Assembly (NCBI GenBank): GCA_023544525.1
Contig: JAMJFU010000017.1
Span: forward strand, 1-33,911
Source of the DNA: Anaerolineae bacterium
GTDB lineage: Bacteria > Chloroflexota > Anaerolineae > JAAYZQ01
Reading direction: 5' to 3'
Length of the DNA stretch: 33,911 nucleotides
Under the pieces are notes generated by a model. That model did not search any database and was not told the DNA's origin. It saw only the letters and a program-made list of their open reading frames with translations. The position numbers and the translations under genes were made by a program. Shown here piece by piece: positions 1 through 7,146 of this stretch; the stretch's first letter is position 1; the number at the start of each line of letters is the position of its first letter.

Positions 1-950
1 AGCCCAAGGTCGAGAGCCATTGCCCGCAGGAGCACCAATAGCGGTGCGGCCAGAACCACGTCCCAGCCCTGGCGCCGCGCCTCCAGCAGGAGGGGAACTG
101 TGGTCACCAGGCCCAAACCCGCCAGAGCTGCCGGGACGAGCCAGGATAGGCCTCCGGCAGCCGCGGTCAAGGCTGTGGCGACAACCAGTGGAAGCAGCAC
201 AAGCTGTGCTTTCTGCGTCCAGGGCGTGTAGGAATCGCGAAACGCTTTACCTGGGTGCCGCGCGTGGACAGGAACCTTCCACTTGCCCAGGTATAGCTTG
301 CGCCGGAAATAGCGCCCGACGGTATCTGGATGCAAGTGATAGACCTTGGCGCCAGGGGCAAAGACCAATTTGTGCCCGGCCTTGGCCAGACGGAAGGACA
401 GCTCCTGGTCCTCGTCGAGCAGGAAACTCGGATCGAATCCGCCGTGCGCCCAGAAGACGTCTCGCCGGTAGGCCGCAGCGTACGTATCGACAAAATCGAT
501 GTACGTCATCTGCACCTGGCGCCTGTACTTCTCCTCGTATTCTGCTTGTGTAAAACGGGCCACACAGGATCGCTGGTAGGTACCATACACACCTTTGACG
601 CCGGCGACCTCCGGACGCTCAAAGGGGGCAACCATCTCTTCGATCCAATCGCGCTGAGGCTGGCAATCGGCATCGGTGAAGAGCAGGATGTGACCGGCTG
701 CATACTGGGCACCGAGGTTCCGAGCCGGACCGGCCCCGGCGCTCTCCTGGTGGAGGACGGTCACCCCGTGGCTCTTGGCAACCTCAGCCGAATTGTCAGA
801 CGATCCGTCGTCGACGACGATCAGCTGATAGACAGCACGGTTCACCGTCTGATCGGACAACGCCTCCAGACACCTGCCCAGGGTCGCCGCCCCGTTGCGG
901 ACCGGGACGATCACTGCATACGCTGGGCGCCGCTCACTCGAGGACACCAT
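1..950 (-). CDS. Family 2 glycosyltransferase, 3' end cut by window edge
   Basis: A minus-strand frame opens with ATG at 950-948 and stays open to the window edge, giving about 316 residues without a stop. The N-terminus is a GT-A fold of the GT2 type: an opening 'VIVPVRNGAATLGRCLEAL' strand-helix, the nucleotide-binding 'VVDDGSSD', a DxD-like 'TDADC' for the metal-sugar nucleotide, and a later 'EDQE' acidic motif in the acceptor region. A hydrophobic stretch follows near the end of what is visible, suggesting a membrane anchor. It overlaps the upstream flippase-like gene by 17 bases, so the two are probably translationally coupled and work in surface polysaccharide or glycolipid synthesis. 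Donor and acceptor cannot be told from the sequence. The C-terminus lies outside the window. Confidence 0.88.
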   Translation of the reverse strand, partial: MVSSSERRPAYAVIVPVRNGAATLGRCLEALSDQTVNRAVYQLIVVDDGSSDNSAEVAKSHGVTVLHQESAGAGPARNLGAQYAAGHILLFTDADCQPQRDWIEEMVAPFERPEVAGVKGVYGTYQRSCVARFTQAEYEEKYRRQVQMTYIDFVDTYAAAYRRDVFWAHGGFDPSFLLDEDQELSFRLAKAGHKLVFAPGAKVYHLHPDTVGRYFRRKLYLGKWKVPVHARHPGKAFRDSYTPWTQKAQLVLLPLVVATALTAAAGGLSWLVPAALAGLGLVTTVPLLLEARRQGWDVVLAAPLLVLLRAMALDLG

Positions 951-1968
951 CGCCCTCCATCCCTTCCCGCTGAGCCGCTCTTAGCTTGCCCCAATCGAGG
1001 CCCTCGACGGCCATAAAGATGGGCCCCAAGAAAGCCGGCGGACCTTGAACGAGCAAGTGCAGCACAAGGGCAAAGGCCAGCGCAGGCTCGGGCGCAACGT
1101 CCGCTGCCTGCAACGACAGCACAGCAGCGTATTCAAAGACCCCAATCTGCGCCGGGACAGTGGGCAGAAAAGTCGCTGCATAGCCCGTAGCTACGACCAG
1201 CCAGGCGCTCCAGGCCGGCGCTTCTATTTTGAGGGCAGAGAGGACCACCACATTCGTGAGCATGGCCAGGATCCAGATCCCGCTGGACAACCCGAGCGCA
1301 ACCAGCGCCCGGGAAGGCGAGCGGAAGAGCCCCAGACCCTGCAGGAAGCTGGTTACCAGTTGTTCGATGCGCCCGCAGATGGGCGCTGGCAGCCGGCGCG
1401 CAAGCCGGTGCCACAGCGGATCGAACCGGCTCCGATCGACGCTGGCCCACGCCACCATGAGCAGCAGCCCCGCAGTCAGCGCCAGCAGGCCCAGGAGCGG
1501 GGCGCGCAACCAGGTAGGGAGGGGCGTCCAGAGCGCTAGCCCGGCCAGGACCAATAGCCCCATGACGCCATCGAGGGCCTTTTCGACCAGAACCGTCCCC
1601 AGCACCGCTGGCATACCCCCCGTCGCCCGCGGGCCGAGGAGTATTGTGCGCACGATGTCGCCCAGGCGGGGCAGAAAGGTATTGGCCATTTGGCCGATGA
1701 ACAGGACCCGTAGAACCCGTGGCAGACGGACCTGGGGTGTGGCGGCGGGCAGGAGGGCATGCCAGCGTATCGCCTTGACGGCCGTGGTGGCAAGCACCGC
1801 CAGCAGTGCCAGCGCCAGCAGCGACATCCTGGCCCCGGCCAGCAGGGCCGTCAGTTGCGACCAGCGCACCTGCCGGACGCTCAGCCACACGGCCAGCCCA
1901 GCCAACAGCAAGGCCAGGAGCCAACGGACGTTCGTGCGCTTCTTCGAGCCTGCGACGGTGCGGATCAT
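934..1968 (-). CDS. AglD/YbhN-type flippase-like integral membrane protein
   Basis: About 344 residues, hydrophobic throughout, with several predicted membrane helices. It resembles the lysylphosphatidylglycerol-synthase transmembrane (AglD/YbhN, UPF0104) family: an N-terminal 'RWLLALLLAGLAVWLSVRQV' helix, then the conserved 'GQMANTFLPRLGDIVRTILL' region, and a later 'PAQIGVFEYAAVLSLQ' motif. Members are often found beside glycosyltransferases and are thought to act on lipid-linked intermediates; the exact role is unproven. The frame is open upstream to a TTG at 2034, but I prefer the ATG at 1968 because it puts a short basic segment directly before the first helix. Neither start has a well-spaced ribosome site. 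The gene overlaps the downstream glycosyltransferase. Confidence 0.8.
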   Translation of the reverse strand: MIRTVAGSKKRTNVRWLLALLLAGLAVWLSVRQVRWSQLTALLAGARMSLLALALLAVLATTAVKAIRWHALLPAATPQVRLPRVLRVLFIGQMANTFLPRLGDIVRTILLGPRATGGMPAVLGTVLVEKALDGVMGLLVLAGLALWTPLPTWLRAPLLGLLALTAGLLLMVAWASVDRSRFDPLWHRLARRLPAPICGRIEQLVTSFLQGLGLFRSPSRALVALGLSSGIWILAMLTNVVVLSALKIEAPAWSAWLVVATGYAATFLPTVPAQIGVFEYAAVLSLQAADVAPEPALAFALVLHLLVQGPPAFLGPIFMAVEGLDWGKLRAAQREGMEGDGVLE

Positions 1969-2069
1969 CCCTCTCAGATCTGGGCGGGCCGGGGGTAGAT
2001 GGTCCCCATACACTGCGGCCCAGCCGGACTGCAACCGGAGTGTAGCACGAATGCAGGTCCGGGGACGCC

Positions 2070-2696
2070 CTACAATAGGTTCTCTACCATACTCTGAAAG
2101 TGGGCGATGTGGTGTTGGATCACGCGTTCTGCGGTGCGGGCATCCCCGGCTTTGAGCGCCTGCAGGATGTCGCGGTGTTCCTCGACGTTGGACCGCACGC
2201 TGGCTATGCGGTCCAGGGCAAAGTATGACAGCCGGTAGATCAGCGTGTACATCTCGTCTAACGCGCGCGCCAAAAAACGGTTGCCCGACGCCTCGTATAG
2301 CAGCCTGTGAAACTTCTGGTCCAGAGCCAGCAGCGCCTGGTTGTCGCCCTCTCGGAAGACCCGCTCGAAATCGACGAGCAGGTGCTCCATCTTCTCGATG
2401 TCCTCCTCCGAGATGCGTTCAGCAGCGAGCCGGGCGCACATTCCTTCCAAGGTTGTGCGTACTTCGGATATTTCACGCATGATCGACGCAGTGGCTGCCG
2501 GCGCTACGTACCATCGTCCGCGACGTCTGACGACAACATCCTCTTCGGCAAGCCTCCTGAGTGTCTCCTGGACCAGTTGCGCCGTGCCCTCGGTCCCTCT
2601 CACCAACAACTTCTCGTCAATGGGTTGAGTCGGATCTAGCTCCAGGTTCAGCACCATCTGCCGGACGTGTTGATATACTTGATTGACTCGCTCCAC
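2070..2696 (-). CDS. GntR-family transcriptional regulator, FCD subfamily
   Basis: A 208-residue protein starting at GTG 2696. The start is supported by a strong upstream AGGAGGTGA (minus strand) about five bases away. Residues 1-66 form the winged helix-turn-helix, with a somewhat unusual recognition region ('GTEGTAQLVQETLRRLAEEDVV') and a basic wing 'VRRRGRWYV'. Residues 70-205 are the all-helical FCD ligand domain. The expected metal-binding set is visible: D126 and H130 ('LDQKFH'), H174 ('EEH') and H196 ('HH'). FCD regulators usually sense small carboxylates. The gene is divergent from the Wood-Ljungdahl cluster across a 530-base gap, so it may control itself and the first hdrA. The ligand is unknown. 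Confidence 0.9.
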   Translation of the reverse strand: MERVNQVYQHVRQMVLNLELDPTQPIDEKLLVRGTEGTAQLVQETLRRLAEEDVVVRRRGRWYVAPAATASIMREISEVRTTLEGMCARLAAERISEEDIEKMEHLLVDFERVFREGDNQALLALDQKFHRLLYEASGNRFLARALDEMYTLIYRLSYFALDRIASVRSNVEEHRDILQALKAGDARTAERVIQHHIAHFQSMVENLL

Positions 2697-2741
2697 AGGC
2701 TCACCTCCTATAGCCTTCGGCCCGCCCCGCCGGATAGGGTT

Positions 2742-2752
2742 TGTACGGTGCA
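2742..2752. promoter_or_regulatory. Candidate GntR operator, copy 1
   Basis: The 11-mer TGTACGGTGCA matches the reverse complement of the near-palindrome at 2874-2884 at 10 of 11 positions. It lies just upstream of the divergent GntR gene. This is pattern evidence only; no binding consensus is known for this regulator. Confidence 0.3.
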
Positions 2753-2873
2753 GTCATCAGGGCCACTGGCAGCAACCCGCCGCCATTTATGTCCAGGGTA
2801 CCACAGATCGCCCTCCAGAGCAAGTGCAACCGGGCACAGATCGGGCCCGCTGACCGGCATCCTCACAGGAGCT

Positions 2874-2884
2874 TGCACCGTGCA
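2874..2884. promoter_or_regulatory. Candidate GntR operator, copy 2
   Basis: TGCACCGTGCA is a 5-1-5 inverted repeat, the size expected for a winged-helix dimer site. It lies between the regulator and the promoter at 2975-3003. It pairs with the similar 11-mer at 2742-2752. Apart from these two sites I see nothing else definite between 2697 and 2974. Confidence 0.3.
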
Positions 2885-2974
2885 CAGAGTGCCTGGCCTG
2901 CCGGGGATCGAGCGCACTGGGTCTCAAGAGGGAGCACTGGGCTGCTGTGCCCTGACCTATTCGGACTATACGTT

Positions 2975-3003
2975 TTGCGTTCTGCTGGGAACTCGGGTAT
3001 AAT
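2975..3003 (+). promoter_or_regulatory. Sigma70-type promoter for the first hdrA operon
   Basis: TTGCGT (2975-2980), a 17-base spacer, then a perfect TATAAT (2998-3003). Transcription would start near 3010, giving a leader of about 215 nucleotides before the GTG start at 3227. Confidence 0.6.
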
Positions 3004-3009
3004 AGGTCC

Positions 3010-3213
3010 GGTTTAGGTACTGGTCTCGCAGCTAACAGGTACAAGGCTGATGCCAGGCACCATGACTCGAAGGGGAGTTGGCTGGTGCTTCGCAGACGGA
3101 TCAGGACAGGCAAAGTGAAAGAGTGCTCAGTCCTGGTTACGGCAGATCTGCGAAAATATCGGCGCCCTTCGAGCCCTTGGACAACAAGGGCTTTATTCTT
3201 GTGTGCCCCAGAT
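3010..3213 (+). promoter_or_regulatory. Structured 5' leader, candidate attenuator or riboswitch
   Basis: Between the promoter and the gene lie several inverted repeats. GCACCA (3057-3062) pairs with TGGTGC (3083-3088), with ACTC/GAGT inside. CAGGAC near 3102 pairs with GTCCTG near 3130, flanked by GCAGA/TCTGC. A terminator hairpin lies at 3172-3192. The loop of the first hairpin (CGAAGGG, 3068-3074) is perfectly complementary to CCCTTCG at 3165-3171, next to the terminator stem, which would allow a pseudoknot or antiterminator. I could not match it to a known riboswitch class by eye. Confidence 0.45.
3172..3200 (+). terminator. Intrinsic terminator inside the hdrA leader
   Basis: An 8-bp stem, AGCCCTTG (3172-3179) with CAAGGGCT (3185-3192), a 5-base loop, then the U-rich tail TTATTCTT. 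It sits downstream of the promoter and only 14 bases before the ribosome site of the HdrA gene, where a conditional (attenuating) terminator would be expected. No gene ends just upstream on this strand. Confidence 0.6.
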
Positions 3214-3214
3214 G

Positions 3215-3220
3215 AGGAGG
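3215..3220 (+). promoter_or_regulatory. Ribosome binding site that sets the HdrA start
   Basis: AGGAGG lies 6 bases before GTG 3227. The frame is also open to GTG 3203, but that start has no ribosome site and lies on the tail of the terminator, so 3227 is chosen. Confidence 0.75.
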
Positions 3221-3226
3221 AACGTA

Positions 3227-6200
3227 GTGGTTGAACGTAGAATGCTTGGTTCGGTGATGGTCGTGGGGGCCGGAGTGGGGGGTATGCGGGCCGCCGTCGA
3301 CCTGGCTGACTCTGGATATAAGGTCTATCTACTCGACTCGGCACCCAGCATCGGCGGGATCGTGGCCCAGCTGGGATTCATGTTTCCCACCCACGACTGT
3401 GTCCTGTGTCGTGGAACCTCCGATCACGGCTACGGCTGCTCGCGGCCCTCGATCTCCCCTTTCCTGCTCGATCACAGCCGGCATCCGAACATCGAGATTA
3501 TGACCAATAGCACCGTCGTCGGCGCCAAGGGACTGCCAGGCGATTTTACGGTCAAGGTGCACCACCGGCCACGCTATGTTGATGTCGACCTCTGCATCAA
3601 TTGCGACGAATGTTCCAAGGTCTGTCCCGTGGACCTGACCAGCGAATACCAGGCGGGGTTGGTCAAGCGACGAGCAGCCTACAAGGCATCGGTCCGCTCG
3701 GCACCCAATGCCTATATCATCGAGAGAGGACCCTACTGCGACCCCTGTCGCAAATGCGAAGAGGTCTGTCCCACAAAGGCAATCAACCTCGACGAGGAGG
3801 ACCGGTTTGAGGAGGTCCACGTGGGCGCCATCATCCTGGCTGTGGGCTACCAGCTCTACGATCCGACACCCGCCCAGGAGTTGGGATACGGCCGTTATCC
3901 AAACGTGATTACGGGACTCCAGTTTGAGCGTTTGACCAGCCGCTCAGGTCCCACGGAAGGTATCGTCGAAAGACCATCGGATGGCAGAAGACCGGAGCGG
4001 ATCGCCTGGCTGCAATGCATCGGATCCAGGGACCAGGAGCATCCCTATTGCTCCTCAATCTGCTGCATGTACGCCACAAAAGAAGCCGTACTGGCCAAGC
4101 AGCGTTTCCCCGGCACGGAATGCCAGATCTTTATCATGGACGAGCGTGCCTTCAGCAAGGAATACACCGCCTACTTTGAGCAATCGAAGGATCTCTGGGC
4201 AGTGGACTATACCCGGTGCCGCATCTCTGAGATCAAGGAGGACCCAAACACCAACGACCTGATCCTCCACTATCATGACGAGGCAGGTACCCTCCGGCGC
4301 AAGACCTTTGACATGGTGGTGCTGTCGGTGGGCAGTGAACCGCCGCCCAAGGCAGTCGCGCTCGCTGAGAACATGCAGATCGAACTTAACGAGTATGGGT
4401 TCTGCAGCACAGACAAGTTCGAGCCTGTGGATACCAGCCGGCCCGGAGTGTTTGTGGCCGGTGCGTTCGGCACTCCGAAGGAAATCGCCGAGACGGTCAT
4501 GGATGCCAGCGGTGCGGCGGCACGGTGCATGGCTCTGCTGAGGGGCAAGTCGGGCACTGAAACAGCCGAGCCCGTGTATCCCCCTGAGCGTGATGTGAGT
4601 TATGAGGAACCGAGAGTCGGTGTGTTTGCCTGTTACTGCCACCCTGCCATCGACGAGGTGATCGATGTCGATGAGGTACTGGCGTTCGCCGGCCGGCAGA
4701 GGGATGTGGTCCACATCCAGGCCCTGGAATATGGCTGCCTGTCTGGCGGTCCTGAAGCCATCCGTGAGGCGATTCGCGAGCACGACCTCAACCGCGTCGT
4801 CATCGGCGCCTGTACGCCGCGCACTCACCTGGCTCTCTTCCACCACGTCATACGGCAGGAAGGCCTCAATCCCCAATTGCTGGAGTTTGTGAGCCTGCGG
4901 GATAACTGCGCCTGGGTACACCGAGACGATCCGGCAGGGGCGACCCGCAAAGCCAAAGAGGAAATGCGGATAGGAGTGGCCCGAGCGCGTCATTTCGAGC
5001 CATATCAGAAGGAGAGCCGCACCTTTGAGCGCTCGGCGCTCGTCATCGGCGGCGGCCTGGCCGGCATGACCTCGGCCCTGTCCATCGCCGACGAAGGATA
5101 CGACGTTTATCTCGTAGAAAAGTCCGGACAATTGGGCGGCAACCTCCGCCATCTGCACAGGACGGCCGAAGGGCCGAATCCGCAGCGTTTGCTGGCTGGT
5201 CTCGTCAAGCGGGTACACAGCCACGAGCGCATCCACCTCTATTACAACACCGAAGTCATCGGTTTCGAAGGACACGTAGGCAACTTTCGCACTCGGCTGA
5301 GCTACGAAGGCGACGGCGAGCCGGCACGCTGCTGGGAGGTTGAACATGGCGTAACTGTGGTAGCAACGGGCGGCTACGAATACAGGGGCAACGTCTTCCT
5401 CCACGGCCAGGATCCCCGTGTGATCACCCAGCTAGAACTGGAGAAGAAGCTGTCAGAAGACGTCGATACGGCTCGCTGGCTGGGGACCGTAGTCATGATC
5501 CAGTGCGTCAGCCCGCCAGAGCGAGAGATAGACTACTGCAGCCGGACCTGTTGCACCAATACGCTCAAGAACGCCATCCTCATCAAGCAGATCAACCCGG
5601 ACTGCCAGATATATGTCCTCTACAAGGACCTGATTACCTACGGCTTCCGCGAGCAGTATTATACCGAAGCGCGCGAGCGCGGCGTGATCTTTTTGCGCTA
5701 CGAAGAGGACGATCCGCCTCAGGTGCAAGTCAGTTACGGTGAGCTGGAGGTGCGGGTCAAGGACGTTGTCCTGGAACAGCCGTTGGTCTTCAAGCCGGAC
5801 ATACTGGCCCTCTCGATGTCGATCATGCCGGCGGAGACAAACCGCCAACTGGCCGAGATCCTCGAGGTCCCGCTCTCCAGCGAAGGCTTCTTCATGGAGG
5901 ACAATCTGAAGCTGAGGCCCATGGACTTTACCCGGGAGGGCATCTATCTGGCGGGCCTGGCTCATTACCCAAAGTTTGTCGAGGAGACCATCGCCCAAGC
6001 GTTGGCCACAGCCGGGCGGGCCATGACCATCTTGAGCAAGGACCGGCTCGAAGTAGGTGGCACCATTGCCGTCGTAGATCAGGCCAAGTGCGTCGGCTGC
6101 CTGACCTGCGTCCGGGTCTGTCCCTTCCACATCCCCGAGATCGATCCGAAAGCGGTAGGCGTGGGCAGCATCATCGGCGCAGCCTTTATCGAACCATCGC

Positions 6201-6325
6201 TGTGCACAGGCTGCGGCACCTGCACCAGCGAGTGCCCGGCGGACGCCATCCAGCTCCGCCATTACCAGGACGATCAGTTAGTGCTAAGCGAGGAACCGAT
6301 CCTGGGACAGTGGATCGCTGCATGA
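3227..6325 (+). CDS. hdrA: Tandem HdrA-like iron-sulfur flavoprotein
   Basis: A 1032-residue protein made of two HdrA-like halves; classical HdrA is about 650. Order: FAD module 1 with 'GAGVGG' near residue 9; a cysteine region C58/C61/C71 carrying an extra inserted segment; two 4Fe-4S clusters (C123, C126, C129, C133 and C171, C174, C177, C181); the rest of the FAD module with 'CIGSRD'; an HdrA-type CxC domain (C469, C471) to about 600; FAD module 2 ('GGGLAG' near 608); and a C-terminal two-cluster ferredoxin (C955, C958, C961, C965 and C993, C996, C999, C1003). HdrA subunits are the flavin-based bifurcation centre of heterodisulfide-reductase-type complexes in the cytoplasm. An MvhD follows 86 bases later. 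The role in a methylene-THF reductase complex is inferred from the neighbours. Confidence 0.88.
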   Translation: MVERRMLGSVMVVGAGVGGMRAAVDLADSGYKVYLLDSAPSIGGIVAQLGFMFPTHDCVLCRGTSDHGYGCSRPSISPFLLDHSRHPNIEIMTNSTVVGAKGLPGDFTVKVHHRPRYVDVDLCINCDECSKVCPVDLTSEYQAGLVKRRAAYKASVRSAPNAYIIERGPYCDPCRKCEEVCPTKAINLDEEDRFEEVHVGAIILAVGYQLYDPTPAQELGYGRYPNVITGLQFERLTSRSGPTEGIVERPSDGRRPERIAWLQCIGSRDQEHPYCSSICCMYATKEAVLAKQRFPGTECQIFIMDERAFSKEYTAYFEQSKDLWAVDYTRCRISEIKEDPNTNDLILHYHDEAGTLRRKTFDMVVLSVGSEPPPKAVALAENMQIELNEYGFCSTDKFEPVDTSRPGVFVAGAFGTPKEIAETVMDASGAAARCMALLRGKSGTETAEPVYPPERDVSYEEPRVGVFACYCHPAIDEVIDVDEVLAFAGRQRDVVHIQALEYGCLSGGPEAIREAIREHDLNRVVIGACTPRTHLALFHHVIRQEGLNPQLLEFVSLRDNCAWVHRDDPAGATRKAKEEMRIGVARARHFEPYQKESRTFERSALVIGGGLAGMTSALSIADEGYDVYLVEKSGQLGGNLRHLHRTAEGPNPQRLLAGLVKRVHSHERIHLYYNTEVIGFEGHVGNFRTRLSYEGDGEPARCWEVEHGVTVVATGGYEYRGNVFLHGQDPRVITQLELEKKLSEDVDTARWLGTVVMIQCVSPPEREIDYCSRTCCTNTLKNAILIKQINPDCQIYVLYKDLITYGFREQYYTEARERGVIFLRYEEDDPPQVQVSYGELEVRVKDVVLEQPLVFKPDILALSMSIMPAETNRQLAEILEVPLSSEGFFMEDNLKLRPMDFTREGIYLAGLAHYPKFVEETIAQALATAGRAMTILSKDRLEVGGTIAVVDQAKCVGCLTCVRVCPFHIPEIDPKAVGVGSIIGAAFIEPSLCTGCGTCTSECPADAIQLRHYQDDQLVLSEEPILGQWIAA

Positions 6326-6411
6326 GACAGCACAGACAGGGTGCCAGCCAAGGACGGGATCGAAGAGGAGATCGCTGCCAGCGATTTGCCTGCGCATAAG
6401 AGGGAGAATGA

Positions 6412-6861
6412 ATGACCGACCATGAATCCATGGACCATGACAGTTTCGAACCAGAGCTGACCGCCTTCACCTGCATCTACTGCGGCAGTATGGCCGGGGA
6501 TACTGCCGGAGCCCTGGGGCTTACTTACCCGGCCAACGTCAAGATGTTTCGCTTCCCGTGTACCGGCAAAGTTGACGTGGAGTATATCTTGAAGGCGTTC
6601 GAGGAGGGCGCCGACGGCGTGTACATTGTGGCCTGTCCCATCGGCAACTGCCACCACGTACACGGCAATGTCCGCGCCACCAAGCGCCTGGCGTATGCTC
6701 GCGAGCTCTTGGAACTGGTCGGGCTCGAGGGTGACCGGCTGGGTATCTATTACATGTCAGGCAGCCAGGCACATGCTTTTGCCAACGCTGCAGCACAGAT
6801 GACCGACCGGGTCCGAAAACTGGGCCCGAGTCCCCTGCGGAGGGTAAAAAAGCAAACGTGA
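6412..6861 (+). CDS. mvhD: MvhD/FlpD-type 2Fe-2S electron-transfer subunit (Cys form)
   Basis: 149 residues, the usual size for the MvhD/FrhD delta family. Conserved cysteines are C21 and C24 ('CIYC'), C50 ('PCTGKVD'), and C75 and C80 ('CPIGNC'), followed by 'HHVHGN'. MvhD passes electrons between an electron donor module and HdrA. Here it follows the tandem HdrA in the same orientation, so the two likely form one module. The ATG is preceded by AGGGAGA at good spacing. It is paralogous to the MvhD at 11756, where the residue matching C75 is encoded by UGA. The N-terminal ten residues are acidic and His-rich and not part of the family core. Confidence 0.9.
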   Translation: MTDHESMDHDSFEPELTAFTCIYCGSMAGDTAGALGLTYPANVKMFRFPCTGKVDVEYILKAFEEGADGVYIVACPIGNCHHVHGNVRATKRLAYARELLELVGLEGDRLGIYYMSGSQAHAFANAAAQMTDRVRKLGPSPLRRVKKQT

Positions 6862-6889
6862 CCTACCAGGCAGAGGCTGCCCCAAGGAT

Positions 6890-6910
6890 AAGACGCTGAA
6901 CGAGCGTTTT
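6890..6910 (+). terminator. Weak intrinsic terminator after the first mvhD
   Basis: AAGACGCT (6890-6897) pairs with AGCGTTTT (6903-6910), 8 bp including one G-U, with a 5-base loop. The U stretch is part of the stem and short, so termination may be partial. Confidence 0.35.
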
Positions 6911-6916
6911 AGCGCC

Positions 6917-6945
6917 TTGACACGCCTCGACCTTTGAAGTACAAT
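6917..6945 (+). promoter_or_regulatory. Strong sigma70-type promoter for the HdrA fusion operon
   Basis: Perfect TTGACA (6917-6922), 17-base spacer, TACAAT (6940-6945; 5 of 6). Transcription would begin near 6952, giving a leader of about 195 nucleotides. Confidence 0.75.
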
Positions 6946-6951
6946 TAGGAC

Positions 6952-7130
6952 GATTCTGGTCCTATTTCGGACTGGATCGGTCTGGGTTGGCTCCAGTTGC
7001 ACCCAGACACAGGGGTAGGGCTCAGCGATTGGCAGGGCGGGCCGCGAACCACAGCAGCTCCCACGATGGCCGGTGGTGGCCCGGCGACAGTCGTCCGGTA
7101 GCCCTAGAACCCTGTAGTCAGCCGAGTTCC
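6952..7130 (+). promoter_or_regulatory. Structured leader upstream of the HdrA-NfnB fusion
   Basis: GTCTGGGT (6980-6987) pairs perfectly with ACCCAGAC (7001-7008). Downstream, GGGG-TAGGGCT (7012-7022) pairs with AGCCCTA...CCC (7100-7112), closing a domain that contains further GC-rich self-complementary segments. No terminator is seen directly before the gene. A GGGGGAG ribosome site follows at about 7133-7139. Confidence 0.35.
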
Positions 7131-7146
7131 AACGGGGGAGCGACCG

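Noticed and set aside
3098-3112. Possible cobalamin-riboswitch B12 box (TCAGGACAGGC) in the hdrA leader
   Set aside because: Only a partial match, and the other conserved cobalamin-riboswitch segments are not seen. The leader is reported as an unknown structure instead.
4055-5404. Long antisense open frame (about 449 codons) opposite the first HdrA
   Set aside because: It lies fully inside a clear conserved gene, has no family resemblance and is a by-product of GC-rich codon use. Many similar antisense frames exist in the window.
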